A DNA stretch of 43,937 bases from Bacillota bacterium (GTDB lineage: Bacteria > Bacillota > Clostridia > Lachnospirales > Lachnospiraceae), in assembly GCA_023415475.1 (NCBI GenBank), contig JAEZKL010000165.1, forward strand, positions 1 to 43,937, given 5' to 3'. The notes beneath the pieces are model-generated. The model made no database searches, was not told the origin of the DNA, and saw nothing but the letters and a program-made list of their open reading frames with translations. The first letter of the stretch is position 1. Each line of letters begins with the position of its first letter. Made by a program: the position numbers and the translations under genes. Positions 25,174 through 33,953 of this stretch are shown in pieces.

Positions 25174-26472
25174 TTATCCAATCTTTTTCTTTAACAATGA
25201 TATGGCCTTCTGCAGCTGGTTATCCTTCTCAAGCGGAATTATTACTTCCTTTTGCATCGCCTCATCCAACTCAATCTCGACATCCGGCTTGATACCTGTT
25301 CCATGTATGTTACGTCCGTTCGGAGTATAATACTTTGAAATCGTAAGCTTTACTGCCGTTCCGTCCGGGCGACCATTTTCATCGCTGTACGGAATAACAG
25401 TTTGAACAATCCCTTTCCCAAAACTCTTTGTACCGACAATCGTTGCCGTCTCATAATCCTGGAGCGTTCCGGCAAAGATCTCGGAGGCACTGGCACTATT
25501 TCCGTTAATCAGAACAGCCATTGGTACTGAAACCATTGTTTTATCCTTCGCAGACTGCTCCTCACGATGGTTGTATTTATCCTCGGTATAAACAAGTAAT
25601 TTCGGAGGAAGAATACGGTCAAGTATTTTAACAACGGAATCCAATCTACCTCCCGGATTATTACGAACATCAACAATCAGGGCTTTCATCTTCTGCTTTT
25701 CAAGCTCATCCACCGCAGCATCAAACTGAGTTACTGTAATTTCATCAAATTCAGTGATAATGATATAACCAATTTTACCGGAAAGCATCTGATATTCAAT
25801 GGTAGGTACCTCAATCTTATTTCTGGTAACGGTGAACTCCAACGGCTCATTCTCACCTTCACGAACAATACCAATCTTAACCTTTGTTCCTGTCTTCCCT
25901 TTCATTTTACTGACTACTGCAGATAAGTCCATGCCAGTTACCTCTTCACCATTCACCTTACTGATGATATCACCGGGCTTGATACCTGCTTTGTATGCCG
26001 GTCCTGTCACGAAAGGTTTTACAATAGTGATGATACCGGTCTTGGCATCCTGGCTCACAGAAGCTCCGATACCATAATATACTCCGGATGAACTCTCTTG
26101 TAATGCCTTATATTCCTCCGCAGTATAATAAGTAGAGTACGGATCACCAAGGCTTGCCATGAAGCCTTTATATATACCGTCTGCAAAATCAACACCTTTT
26201 ACATCTTCAAGATACACCTTATCGATCAGTTCATCCATCGCTTCTAATTTCTTGACAATTTCCTGATAATTTTCTATATCAAGACTGCTGACGGAAATCT
26301 CTTTCTGATCCTTGGTCGCCTCCGTTTTGTTGTCTTCCTTAGCCTCTGTAATTTCGGCCAAGTCATAGTCTGCAGTATTTTCAGAGTATATCAGAGCAGC
26401 TCCAAGAACAACAACAAGTAGAAGGGCACTAAACAATCCTGTAAGAATCCCTGTGAAAAAGTTCTTCTTCAT
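25174..26472 (-). CDS. S41 family C-terminal processing peptidase
   Basis: The 432-residue serine protease cleaves proteins near their C-termini outside the membrane. It has one N-terminal membrane anchor (residues about 7-29), a linker rich in charged residues, a PDZ domain at about 130-215 (YGIGASVSQD, GIKPGDIISKVNGEEV), and the protease core with VDVRNNPGG (266-275), NGNSASASEI (323-332) holding the nucleophile Ser, and KSFGKG with the catalytic Lys near 353. Length is normal for CtpA-type proteins. AAGGAGG precedes the ATG, preceded by a GCCA/TGGC hairpin. Confidence 0.93.
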   Translation of the reverse strand: MKKNFFTGILTGLFSALLLVVVLGAALIYSENTADYDLAEITEAKEDNKTEATKDQKEISVSSLDIENYQEIVKKLEAMDELIDKVYLEDVKGVDFADGIYKGFMASLGDPYSTYYTAEEYKALQESSSGVYYGIGASVSQDAKTGIITIVKPFVTGPAYKAGIKPGDIISKVNGEEVTGMDLSAVVSKMKGKTGTKVKIGIVREGENEPLEFTVTRNKIEVPTIEYQMLSGKIGYIIITEFDEITVTQFDAAVDELEKQKMKALIVDVRNNPGGRLDSVVKILDRILPPKLLVYTEDKYNHREEQSAKDKTMVSVPMAVLINGNSASASEIFAGTLQDYETATIVGTKSFGKGIVQTVIPYSDENGRPDGTAVKLTISKYYTPNGRNIHGTGIKPDVEIELDEAMQKEVIIPLEKDNQLQKAISLLKKKIG

Positions 26473-26585
26473 TTACTCCTCCTTCCGCCACCGATCGATG
26501 GCTTCCAAATAGGTAAAAACAAGGGCTGGTGCAAAACAGATTATTAATAACTTTCATCCTCCTGCAACAGGCCCCTATTCTTTTC

Positions 26586-26613
26586 ATTATACCATTTCAC
26601 GCTCAGTGTGAAA
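26586..26613 (-). promoter_or_regulatory. Extended -10 sigma-A promoter of the S41 peptidase
   Basis: TTTCAC (26613-26608), 16 bases, TATAAT (26591-26586) preceded by TGG (extended -10) on the minus strand, right after the upstream regulator gene. The leader of about 105 bases holds no recognised element. Confidence 0.6.
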
Positions 26614-26623
26614 CACGTATTCC

Positions 26624-27712
26624 TTAATAATCTAATTGTTCCATATACTTCATGTATTTAACAACCATTAATGCAATCTTAAAAGTAATCGCATCCTCAA
26701 ATACACGAAGGTCAAGATTGGTACTCTTTTGTAATTTATCCAATCTGTATACCAGGGTATTACGGTGGATGTATAATTGTCTGGAGGTCTCTGATACATT
26801 TAAGCTGTTTTCAAAGAACTTATTAATAGTAGTAAGAGTCTCTTCATCAAAATCATCCGGTGATTTTCCTTCAAAGATTTCCTTAATGAACATCTTACAT
26901 AACGGCATGGGCAGCTGATAAATCAGACGTCCGATACCCAGGTTATTGTAAGCCACTACGTTTCTTCCGCTGTAGAAGATCTTGCCTACATCCAGTGCCA
27001 TCTTTGCTTCCTTGTAAGATCTGGATACATCCTTAATCTCGTTTACGATGGTACCAAAGGCTACATGTACCTTAGTCATCGCCTCGGTATTCAGCATATC
27101 CAATATCACCTTCGCTGTTTTAGTAAGATCCTCATAACTTTCATTCTGTTTCACTTCCTTAACCAGAATTATATTCTTCTCGTCAACAGCGGTTATGAAA
27201 TCCTTTGTCTTACCAGAGAACAGGCTGCGAACTGTCTCAAGTGCATTCGCATCCTTCTCATTCTTTGTCTCAATAATATAAACCACACGTCTTGCTTCGG
27301 TATCAATATGAAGCTTCTTGGCACGATTATAAATGTCCACCAGCAAAAGATTATCTAAAAGTAAGTTCTTTATGAAGTTATCTTTGTCGTATCTTTCTTT
27401 GTATGCAACTAACAGATTCTGTATCTGGAAGGAAGCAATCTTTCCAATCATAAATACATCCTCAGAATCACCCTTAGCCAGAATCACATATTCCAACTGA
27501 TGCTCATCAAAAACCTTAAAAAATTGATACCCTTGTATCGCCTGACTGTCTGCAGGTGAAGCAACAAATGCCAACACTGCGCTCTCATACTGCTCAGCAT
27601 TCTCAATTGTCGTAGCCAGAACCTTGCCTTCCGTATCCATTACACATATATCGATACGTGTGATTCCTTTTAATCCATCGATGGTACTTTGAAGAATTTG
27701 ATTGGAAATCAT
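26624..27712 (-). CDS. CdaR/PucR-type transcriptional regulator
   Basis: The 362-residue protein has an N-terminal sensory region beginning ISNQILQSTIDGLKGITRID and MDTEGKVLATT, similar to the CdaR family ligand domain, a GGDEF-like central region without active-site motif, and the PucR C-terminal helix-turn-helix (residues about 300-355: FFENSLNVSETSRQLYIHRN, TLVYRLDKLQ). Such proteins control sugar acid or purine metabolism genes in other bacteria; here the target is unknown. It lies upstream of the S41 gene on the same strand, but that gene has its own promoter. AAGGAG precedes the ATG. Confidence 0.82.
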   Translation of the reverse strand: MISNQILQSTIDGLKGITRIDICVMDTEGKVLATTIENAEQYESAVLAFVASPADSQAIQGYQFFKVFDEHQLEYVILAKGDSEDVFMIGKIASFQIQNLLVAYKERYDKDNFIKNLLLDNLLLVDIYNRAKKLHIDTEARRVVYIIETKNEKDANALETVRSLFSGKTKDFITAVDEKNIILVKEVKQNESYEDLTKTAKVILDMLNTEAMTKVHVAFGTIVNEIKDVSRSYKEAKMALDVGKIFYSGRNVVAYNNLGIGRLIYQLPMPLCKMFIKEIFEGKSPDDFDEETLTTINKFFENSLNVSETSRQLYIHRNTLVYRLDKLQKSTNLDLRVFEDAITFKIALMVVKYMKYMEQLDY

Positions 27713-27771
27713 GTTTTCACTCCTTTATATTATATTTCTATTTTTCTTTAAAATTCATGTATACGAAAGAT

Positions 27772-27800
27772 ATTTTAACACCGTTTTCGTCAGAAGTAAA
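27772..27800 (-). promoter_or_regulatory. Candidate sigma-A promoter of the CdaR/PucR-type gene
   Basis: TTTACT (27800-27795), 17 bases, TAAAAT (27777-27772) on the minus strand, about 60 bases before the ATG. The remaining AT-rich stretch 27801-27960 of this 324-base gap shows nothing else I can support. Confidence 0.45.
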
Positions 27801-27964
27801 CTAATTTTATAAATAATCCACAAATACTTTAGTGTAATTCTATCAAATTCCGTATGCATTTATATAGTTTATTATCTATACTATTTATTATATCCTTTTT
27901 AAGTGCCATCTATAGGGGTTGGTAAATAATGTGATCATGGTGAATCCCCAGAGGGCTCTTCCTT

Positions 27965-28025
27965 CATAGGGCGTTTCCTATGTTTCCTATGAATCAAAAA
28001 CAGGGAACACTTACGTGTTCCCTGT
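27965..28025 (-). terminator. Rho-independent terminator of the MsmK-type ATPase gene
   Basis: A perfect 11-bp stem with a 4-base loop (ACAGGGAACAC, GTAA, GTGTTCCCTGT; 28025-28000) is followed by TTTTTG on the minus strand, 12 bases after the stop codon. A second small hairpin (CATAGG/CCTATG, 27965-27982) with an extra CCTATG half lies just beyond. Confidence 0.92.
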
Positions 28026-28036
28026 AATCTTTATTA

Positions 28037-29152
28037 TTAGTTAGTAATAACCTGCTCAGTTTCCTTATCGAATAAGTGCATCTTGGACATATCAAATGCA
28101 ATCTTTAAGGTATCATCCGGTCTAGCGGTGGTACGAGGGTTAACACGTGCAGTGATCTCTAAGGTCTCATCAACTGTGAAGTATAAGAATACTTCTGCAC
28201 CTAATAACTCGTATACTCTAACGGTAGCTTCGATTACGCTATCAGGTGAGCTGCTGATGAACATCTCCTCATCATGGATATCCTCAGGACGGATACCAGC
28301 AACAACTGCCTTACCGTCATAACCACCATCAATAAGTTTCTTAGCTTTATTCTCAGGAAGCTTTAAGGAGTTGCTTCCGAAGTTTACATATACATCATTA
28401 CCCTTCTTCTGAACTGTAGCGTCAATCATGTTCATCTGAGGTGAACCCATGAAGCCTGCTACGAATAAGTTCTTCGGCTTGTCATATAAATTCTGAGGTG
28501 TATCAACCTGCTGAATTAAACCATCCTTCATAACAACGATTCTGGTACCGAGTGTCATAGCCTCTGTCTGATCATGTGTTACGTAGATGATAGTTGTCTG
28601 TAATCTTTGATGTAACTTGGAGATCTCGATACGCATCTGTACTCTCAGCTTAGCATCAAGGTTAGATAACGGCTCATCCATAAGGAATACCTTAGGATTA
28701 CGAACAATAGCACGACCCATAGCAACACGCTGTCTCTGACCACCGGAAAGAGCCTTCGGCTTACGATCTAACAAATGTTCAATATCAAGAATTTTAGCAG
28801 CTTCATGTACATACTTATCAATCTGATCCTTTGGAACTTTTCTTAATTTCAAACCAAATGCCATGTTGTCATAAACTGACATATGGGGATACAAAGCGTA
28901 GTTCTGGAATACCATCGCAATATCTCTATCCTTCGGTTCAACGTCGTTTACTAATTTGTCGCCGATCCATAGTTCACCCTGGGAAATCTCTTCAAGACCC
29001 GCAATCATACGGAGTGTTGTTGATTTACCACAACCGGAAGGTCCTACGAAGATGATAAATTCTCTATCAGCTATCTCAAGATTGAAGTCCTTAACAGCGA
29101 TAACTCCGTTAGGATATTGCTTAGTTATGTTTTTTAATGATAAACTTGCCAT
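28037..29152 (-). CDS. MsmK/UgpC-type sugar ABC transporter ATPase
   Basis: This ATPase energises several carbohydrate ABC importers. The 371-residue protein shows Walker A GPSGCGKSTT (residues about 37-46), Q-loop VFQNYALYPHMSVYDN, signature LSGGQRQRVAMGRAI near 135, Walker B VFLMDEPLSNLDAKLR, switch His in YVTHDQTEA, and a C-terminal TOBE-like regulatory domain (about 240-371) with VAGIRPEDIH. No permease or binding protein is adjacent, typical for a shared ATPase serving sugar transporters elsewhere. GGAGG precedes the ATG. Confidence 0.95.
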   Translation of the reverse strand: MASLSLKNITKQYPNGVIAVKDFNLEIADREFIIFVGPSGCGKSTTLRMIAGLEEISQGELWIGDKLVNDVEPKDRDIAMVFQNYALYPHMSVYDNMAFGLKLRKVPKDQIDKYVHEAAKILDIEHLLDRKPKALSGGQRQRVAMGRAIVRNPKVFLMDEPLSNLDAKLRVQMRIEISKLHQRLQTTIIYVTHDQTEAMTLGTRIVVMKDGLIQQVDTPQNLYDKPKNLFVAGFMGSPQMNMIDATVQKKGNDVYVNFGSNSLKLPENKAKKLIDGGYDGKAVVAGIRPEDIHDEEMFISSSPDSVIEATVRVYELLGAEVFLYFTVDETLEITARVNPRTTARPDDTLKIAFDMSKMHLFDKETEQVITN

Positions 29153-29342
29153 TTTATATCCTCCTACAATTTTCTACAATTGATATGTTCTTGTACAACT
29201 AACTATGGCTTTATGATACACTATTTCACTTTTATAAACCATATCCCAATTCCACAAAATAGGTTTTACCCTTTTGTATAATTTGTATATTCAAAAATTA
29301 AAAAGGTAGTTTTAACAATAATCCGCTAAATATTTATGAAAA

Positions 29343-30227
29343 TTACTGTCTATATTCAATAAAACCCTCTCCCATAACCTCTCTTACATCGCTGACAATG
29401 ACAAAAGATTTTGGATCGATTCTCTGTGAAATCTCAACGATTTTAATAATTTCCTTCTTAGAAACCACACAAAAAAGCATCTTTTTATCACGGTTGGAAT
29501 ACATTCCTGTAGCGTTAATACCTGTCACTCCGCGATCCATGTGATGCATAATGGCATGAGCAATTTCTGCATAATCGTCCGAAATAATATATGCCATTTT
29601 GGCAAATTTTAGACCCTCCAAGATACTATCCGAGATCTTCGTGGTTACAAATACAGCAATAATTGCATACAGAGCATTGCCGAGGCCGAAAACTAATGCG
29701 CCGATTAAAATGATAGCACCGTCTATGACAATAAGAATCTGTGGAACTGTGATATGTCGATTCTTAAAATGCAGCAGGGTGGCCAACAGGTCTGTACCTC
29801 CTGTGGAAGCCTGAACCGAAAATACCAATCCGATGCCTACACCGCTGATTGCTCCACCCAAAATAGAAGCAAGGAGATAATCCTTCAGCCCGAGGTCAAC
29901 GACCGGGATCACCATAAGGGAAAGAGAGAATGCCAGCATTCCGAACAAGGAGGACATTAAGAACTTTACCCCCTTTGTTCTTATGGAAAGCAAGAAGAGA
30001 GGAACATTACAGGCAATATTAAACAGCCAGATCGGAATACCTCCGTCTACAATACCTCTGGTCAAAAACTTTACAGCAATCGCAAGACCGGATACACCTC
30101 CTGTAACCAGCTCCATCGGTTCGTAAACCAAGTTCACTCCAAGCGCCATTAGGAAGGACCCTACCAGTATTATTAAGTATTTACGTAATATACTTATATT
30201 ATTATTAATTATCTTTCTTATTGCCAT
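29343..30227 (-). CDS. YitT family membrane protein (DUF161/DUF2179)
   Basis: The 294-residue protein has five to six hydrophobic segments over residues about 15-205, including LMALGVNLVYEPMELVTGGV and GVGIGLVFSVQASTGGTDLL, the YitT family pattern, then a cytoplasmic DUF2179 domain (residues about 215-294: KMAYIISDDYAEIAHAIM, RGVTGINATGMYS, KMLFCVVSKKEI). The family function is not known. AAGGAG precedes the ATG. No partner gene is obvious. Confidence 0.9.
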   Translation of the reverse strand: MAIRKIINNNISILRKYLIILVGSFLMALGVNLVYEPMELVTGGVSGLAIAVKFLTRGIVDGGIPIWLFNIACNVPLFLLSIRTKGVKFLMSSLFGMLAFSLSLMVIPVVDLGLKDYLLASILGGAISGVGIGLVFSVQASTGGTDLLATLLHFKNRHITVPQILIVIDGAIILIGALVFGLGNALYAIIAVFVTTKISDSILEGLKFAKMAYIISDDYAEIAHAIMHHMDRGVTGINATGMYSNRDKKMLFCVVSKKEIIKIVEISQRIDPKSFVIVSDVREVMGEGFIEYRQ

Positions 30228-30339
30228 ATCTTCTCCTTTACTTTCAGGCAGGATGACTACAATTTATGGTACGCACATCCTATTAATTTATTCATTTTTT
30301 CAAGAAAACTGCCATACCACTTCTAATATGCAAAACCCG

Positions 30340-30414
30340 GAAGAACAAGGAGTTTGCTCCAATGGGCAAACTTTGTAGTTCTTCCCAAGGATTTTATTCT
30401 TTTCAAAAATCCTT
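30340..30414 (-). terminator. Two hairpins after the LCP-like gene
   Basis: Immediately at the stop codon is a stem AAGGATTTT/AAAATCCTT (30414-30387). Beyond it is a long imperfect hairpin, GAAGAAC/GTTCTTC outside and GTTTGC/GCAAAC inside (30384-30340), followed by a weak TTTT. They probably end or protect the transcript. The remaining 30241-30339 shows nothing clear. Confidence 0.5.
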
Positions 30415-31370
30415 TAGGCTCCCAACTCCTGCAGCTGTAGCCGTGCTTTACTCTCATCCACAGTAAAACCGCTATTCCTATCATTACCGGCGATACGGGT
30501 AAAGCTGACATCCTCCAGAGAAGTCATTAAATAGCTCTCTAAATAATTCATCTTTCCGTTAACGGACAGATTTGATTTCATTTCATCATAAAGCTTTTCT
30601 ATATAGCTACTAATCTCTTCCGAACTCTTCATTGTATCCAGAAGCTCTATGTATTCCTCCTTGAACACTTCCGCTGCTACCGTTACAGTTACCGGTTGTT
30701 CTGCTTCACCGTTCTTCGTCATATCCATCTCGATGGTATCAGCTGCATTACCTTCTCCTTCAGACAGGAGTCCACCGATATTAATACGTTCAGGGATACT
30801 CCTCTCCTCAAAGACGGATTGATAAAGCTCAACCGGCAATACAGTATAATAACTGATATCAAGGTTCAGCATGTCCTCTACCAACAGGACACCGTAATCG
30901 AAAATCACCGAGGAATCAAGATACCTAATCATAGTCGACAGTCGAATCATCTGAGGTATCGAGGGCTGAACAGCAATCAGCTTCTTGTATAAGACATCTG
31001 TCATTGTAAACTGGGTGCTCATCGGAATCGTAATATAGGTCAGCTGCTTTCTCTCACAATGAAATACCTCGAGTACAAGCTTGCTTATGATATGGTTTTC
31101 CGAATCGTAGCAGAAGATCAGGTTTTTGCTCACCTCATCAACACTAGGCTCTGTAATCGGTATTGATGTAGGCTTCGGCTTCTCGACTACCTCAATCTTC
31201 TCCGGCTCAACCATCCACAGCTTCATTGTAGTCTGATACCCAACGATACCCGCTGTCAGTAAAATTGCTACAATAAAAAAGGATTGTAAAAATCCTCTGA
31301 TAAATATACTCTTTGCAGTTTGTTTTCGCTTCTTTCCTGTTTGCTTTTTTCTGTTAGTCTTATTCTTCAA
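30414..31370 (-). CDS. LCP-like (LytR-CpsA-Psr related) membrane protein
   Basis: The protein of about 318 residues has a very basic N-terminus, one membrane segment (about 30-50: FFIVAILLTAGIVGYQT), a Pro-rich linker, and an extracytoplasmic domain starting NLIFCYDSENHIISKLVLEV and LTYITIPMSTQFTM. The pattern follows LCP domains, which link glycans to peptidoglycan, but key Arg residues of that family are not evident, so activity is doubtful. The start is uncertain: TTG at 31370 has AGAGGTG 6 bases upstream, whereas the in-frame GTG at 31379 lies inside that site. Confidence 0.55.
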   Translation of the reverse strand: MKNKTNRKKQTGKKRKQTAKSIFIRGFLQSFFIVAILLTAGIVGYQTTMKLWMVEPEKIEVVEKPKPTSIPITEPSVDEVSKNLIFCYDSENHIISKLVLEVFHCERKQLTYITIPMSTQFTMTDVLYKKLIAVQPSIPQMIRLSTMIRYLDSSVIFDYGVLLVEDMLNLDISYYTVLPVELYQSVFEERSIPERINIGGLLSEGEGNAADTIEMDMTKNGEAEQPVTVTVAAEVFKEEYIELLDTMKSSEEISSYIEKLYDEMKSNLSVNGKMNYLESYLMTSLEDVSFTRIAGNDRNSGFTVDESKARLQLQELGA

Positions 31371-31394
31371 GAATTTCACCTCTCATTAACGAAT

Positions 31395-31423
31395 ATTTTA
31401 CCATATCCCGGGTTGTTAATCAA
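31395..31423 (-). promoter_or_regulatory. Sigma-A promoter of the LCP-like gene
   Basis: TTGATT (31423-31418), 17 bases, TAAAAT (31400-31395) preceded by TGG on the minus strand, about 25 bases before the start codon. For the divergent plus-strand gene I could not define a convincing promoter. Confidence 0.6.
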
Positions 31424-31592
31424 CGCATCTTTCATCCGCTGCATCTGTGTGTTATACTATAGTTAATAAACCTATCGTACAGAATAGATCATGAATATCA
31501 TGCAATCAATATATAATTGTGCAATTGACGGAATCTTATTTTGAAATAGGCTTTTGACACTCTAATCATATTATAGAGGAATGGAGGTTCTT

Positions 31593-32324
31593 ATGAATAA
31601 AAAGACAGCATTAGTGACCGGATCCTCCCGCGGGATTGGTAAGGCAATTGCGGTTAAGTTCGCTAAAAAAGGCTATGATGTCATCATCAACTGTGCCCAC
31701 CATGAGGAAGTCTTACTAAAGACGAAAAACGAAATTGAAAGCTATCAGGTATCCTGTCATGCATTTTTGGGTGATATGGGAGACTACAATACAGCAAAGG
31801 AACTATTTCATCAGATCAAGAAGCTTTATGGCAGCATCGATGTCCTGGTCAATAATGCAGGTATCTCCTATGTGGGTTTATTTTCCGATATGACACCGGA
31901 GGACTGGAACCGGGTGATCTCAACGAATCTGACCTCTGTCTATAACTGCTGCTCTCTTGCCATACCGGATATGGTAAGGAATAAACACGGTAAGATAATC
32001 AATATCTCCTCAGTCTGGGGCAATGTAGGCGCCTCCTGTGAGGTGGCTTACTCTGCTACTAAGGGTGGAATGAATGCACTTACCAAGGCGCTGGCCAAGG
32101 AGCTGGCTCCGAGCAATATTCAGGTAAATGCAGTCGCCTGCGGAGCGATTGATACCGAAATGAACCATTTCCTAGAGGATGCAGAGCTAATGAGCTTGAT
32201 CGAAGAGATTCCGGCGAGCCGCCTGGGTCGTGCGGAGGAGGTAGCCGACCTGGTTTACCATCTCGCATATAAGAATGAGTACCTGACCGGGCAGATCATC
32301 GGCTTAGATGGTGGTTGGATCTAA
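31593..32324 (+). CDS. Short-chain dehydrogenase/reductase, FabG-like (3-oxoacyl-ACP reductase)
   Basis: The 243-residue enzyme is a classical SDR that reduces a keto group with NAD(P)H. It has the cofactor loop TGSSRGIGKA near residue 10, the NNAG motif in VLVNNAGIS near 85, catalytic Ser in INISSVWG near 137, and Y-x3-K in VAYSATKGG near 150. It ends with GQIIGLDGGWI, typical of FabG. It stands alone with no fatty acid genes, so the substrate may be another ketone. ATG at 31593 is chosen because GGAGG is 5 bases upstream; an earlier ATG at 31581 overlaps that site. Confidence 0.9.
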   Translation: MNKKTALVTGSSRGIGKAIAVKFAKKGYDVIINCAHHEEVLLKTKNEIESYQVSCHAFLGDMGDYNTAKELFHQIKKLYGSIDVLVNNAGISYVGLFSDMTPEDWNRVISTNLTSVYNCCSLAIPDMVRNKHGKIINISSVWGNVGASCEVAYSATKGGMNALTKALAKELAPSNIQVNAVACGAIDTEMNHFLEDAELMSLIEEIPASRLGRAEEVADLVYHLAYKNEYLTGQIIGLDGGWI

Positions 32325-32366
32325 GGACAGTAGGTGCTTCATCAGAAATACGTATTAATAATAAAG

Positions 32367-32404
32367 AACCGCTTCAAGGATCTACTCCTTGAAGCGGTTT
32401 TATT
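32367..32404 (+). terminator. Rho-independent terminator of the FabG-like gene
   Basis: A perfect 14-bp stem (AACCGCTTCAAGGA and complement) with a 5-base loop, followed by TTTTATTAATT on the plus strand. It may also serve the convergent gene that ends at 32460. Confidence 0.92.
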
Positions 32405-32459
32405 AATTGTGGATATATTTTTTGAAAAGCATGATATTTATATAAAGTATTTACTCGTA

Positions 32460-33131
32460 TTAGAACTCAGGCAACATTACTCTGCGTGCCTCCTGTAAAC
32501 GGACATAAAATTGCGGATAGAAATCGGAAGAAGCCTCATACTTTTTCCCGTAAAACTGGTTAAGCAGATACAAGTTAATATTCTTCACCGTATTATCATC
32601 CTTTGCATTCTTGATCATGACTTCTATATCATTCAAGAAATAATGCCAATCGATCAGAAACTGTCTATTCTTCGCCAGGTTTGGTGTATCAACCCATTTA
32701 CCGGCTTTAATTCTCTCGGTTGCCTTGCATGGGCATTCATTGATTTGCATGATATACATAAAATCATGCTCCTCATAATATCTGCCCAGAGGAAATATTC
32801 TGCAGATCCCGGGTCGATAGGAATGAATACTGCAACGCCCTTCCTGATCCAGGAATACACAGGTCTCATCCTCTCCTGCCATTTTGAGATTGGGTAGAAT
32901 GACTCCGTCTACCACATTTAATTCAACCATATGAGCAAGAAGCTGTTCAAAGGTAACATCTATATTCGTTATAATACGATAGACGTCATAGGGATCCATT
33001 ACAATAGAATGCCCCATCCCATTGCAACAGGCAGGCTTGCCCTGACAGCCGTCACAGCCAATCTCCACCGTATCCTTCCAATCATAAAGCTTTCCATCTG
33101 AAATATCCTTCAGACTACCAATTCTTCTCAT
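32460..33131 (-). CDS. YkgJ family cysteine-cluster protein
   Basis: The 223-residue protein has the zinc- or iron-binding cysteine pattern of this family: CDGCQGKPACCNGM near residue 27 and CSIHSYRPGICRIFPLG near 110, with further Cys in NECPC. The domain is thought to hold an Fe-S or zinc site; the reaction is unknown. There is no signal peptide. GAGG lies 7 bases before the ATG. It has no coupled neighbours. Confidence 0.88.
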   Translation of the reverse strand: MRRIGSLKDISDGKLYDWKDTVEIGCDGCQGKPACCNGMGHSIVMDPYDVYRIITNIDVTFEQLLAHMVELNVVDGVILPNLKMAGEDETCVFLDQEGRCSIHSYRPGICRIFPLGRYYEEHDFMYIMQINECPCKATERIKAGKWVDTPNLAKNRQFLIDWHYFLNDIEVMIKNAKDDNTVKNINLYLLNQFYGKKYEASSDFYPQFYVRLQEARRVMLPEF

Positions 33132-33252
33132 CCATAATCCTCACTTGTTATAAAGCCTACTGTTTTACCACTTCAACATTATAACTCAGATATTAATGCA
33201 TATCCAGTGAAAAATCGGCTATTCTCTTATTATATTATATGAATGATCCAGC

Positions 33253-33951
33253 TTATTCCAGCCCACATCTACGATATGCAAGCAGGAATAGCACTATAAC
33301 GATGCCCATGTTACCAGCAATAACAGCAAATTGTTTGGCGCTTAATGTTAAATCTCCGATTTCGTTCATTAGATTATTAATCTGCCCGGAATAAATAAAT
33401 CCGGATATCTTCCTGATTGCTTCATTAAACATGCCCAACATCGGTAGAAAAGCAAAAATCAGCATAACAGGAACGGTAATCGAGGTGGCTGACATCTGGT
33501 TTTTGCTCCAGGTACCAATGGCCGCTCCAATCATCATGGAGGTAAATAATCCACATCCCATAATTGCTAAAAACTGAAGCATTTCAACTCCGTGATAATT
33601 GCCGACAACTCCAAATACCACGGCACCAAGCATACACAGGAAGAAAATATACGCACCGACTCCGATCAGATACTCAACCGATTTTACATTAGACATCATC
33701 AGTACACGTAGCGTATTCTTTTCCTTTTCCTCTGAAATAATTGCCGCCATTCCGGTTAAGGGCGCCATTCCGATATACATCGTGGCAAATAGTACTACAA
33801 AATAATTCTTTGGCATACCTTCCACGTTGATTGCATTCTGCATGATAAGAGCGAGCATCGGAAACATGATAAATTGAATCAACACCGTCTTATTCTTTAG
33901 TGTATCCTTTATTTGTTTTTTGAATATTGCCGCTATTCTTCGCATACTCAT
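33253..33951 (-). CDS. ABC-2 type permease
   Basis: The protein of about 232 residues has six hydrophobic segments and the ABC-2 permease start (RRIAAIFKKQIKDTLKNKT), with EEKEKNTLRVLMMSNV as the cytoplasmic coupling helix. It is the membrane half of the exporter whose ATPase is directly upstream. ATG at 33951 lies 12 bases from AAGGAG; an in-frame TTG at 33957, overlapping the ATPase stop and 6 bases from that site, may be the true start. The cargo is unknown. Confidence 0.85.
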   Translation of the reverse strand: MSMRRIAAIFKKQIKDTLKNKTVLIQFIMFPMLALIMQNAINVEGMPKNYFVVLFATMYIGMAPLTGMAAIISEEKEKNTLRVLMMSNVKSVEYLIGVGAYIFFLCMLGAVVFGVVGNYHGVEMLQFLAIMGCGLFTSMMIGAAIGTWSKNQMSATSITVPVMLIFAFLPMLGMFNEAIRKISGFIYSGQINNLMNEIGDLTLSAKQFAVIAGNMGIVIVLFLLAYRRCGLE

Positions 33952-33953
33952 AA

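Noticed and set aside
31540..31575. TTGACA at about 31555 as promoter of the FabG-like gene
   Set aside because: The only TATTAT downstream is 9 bases away, too close for a sigma-A promoter.
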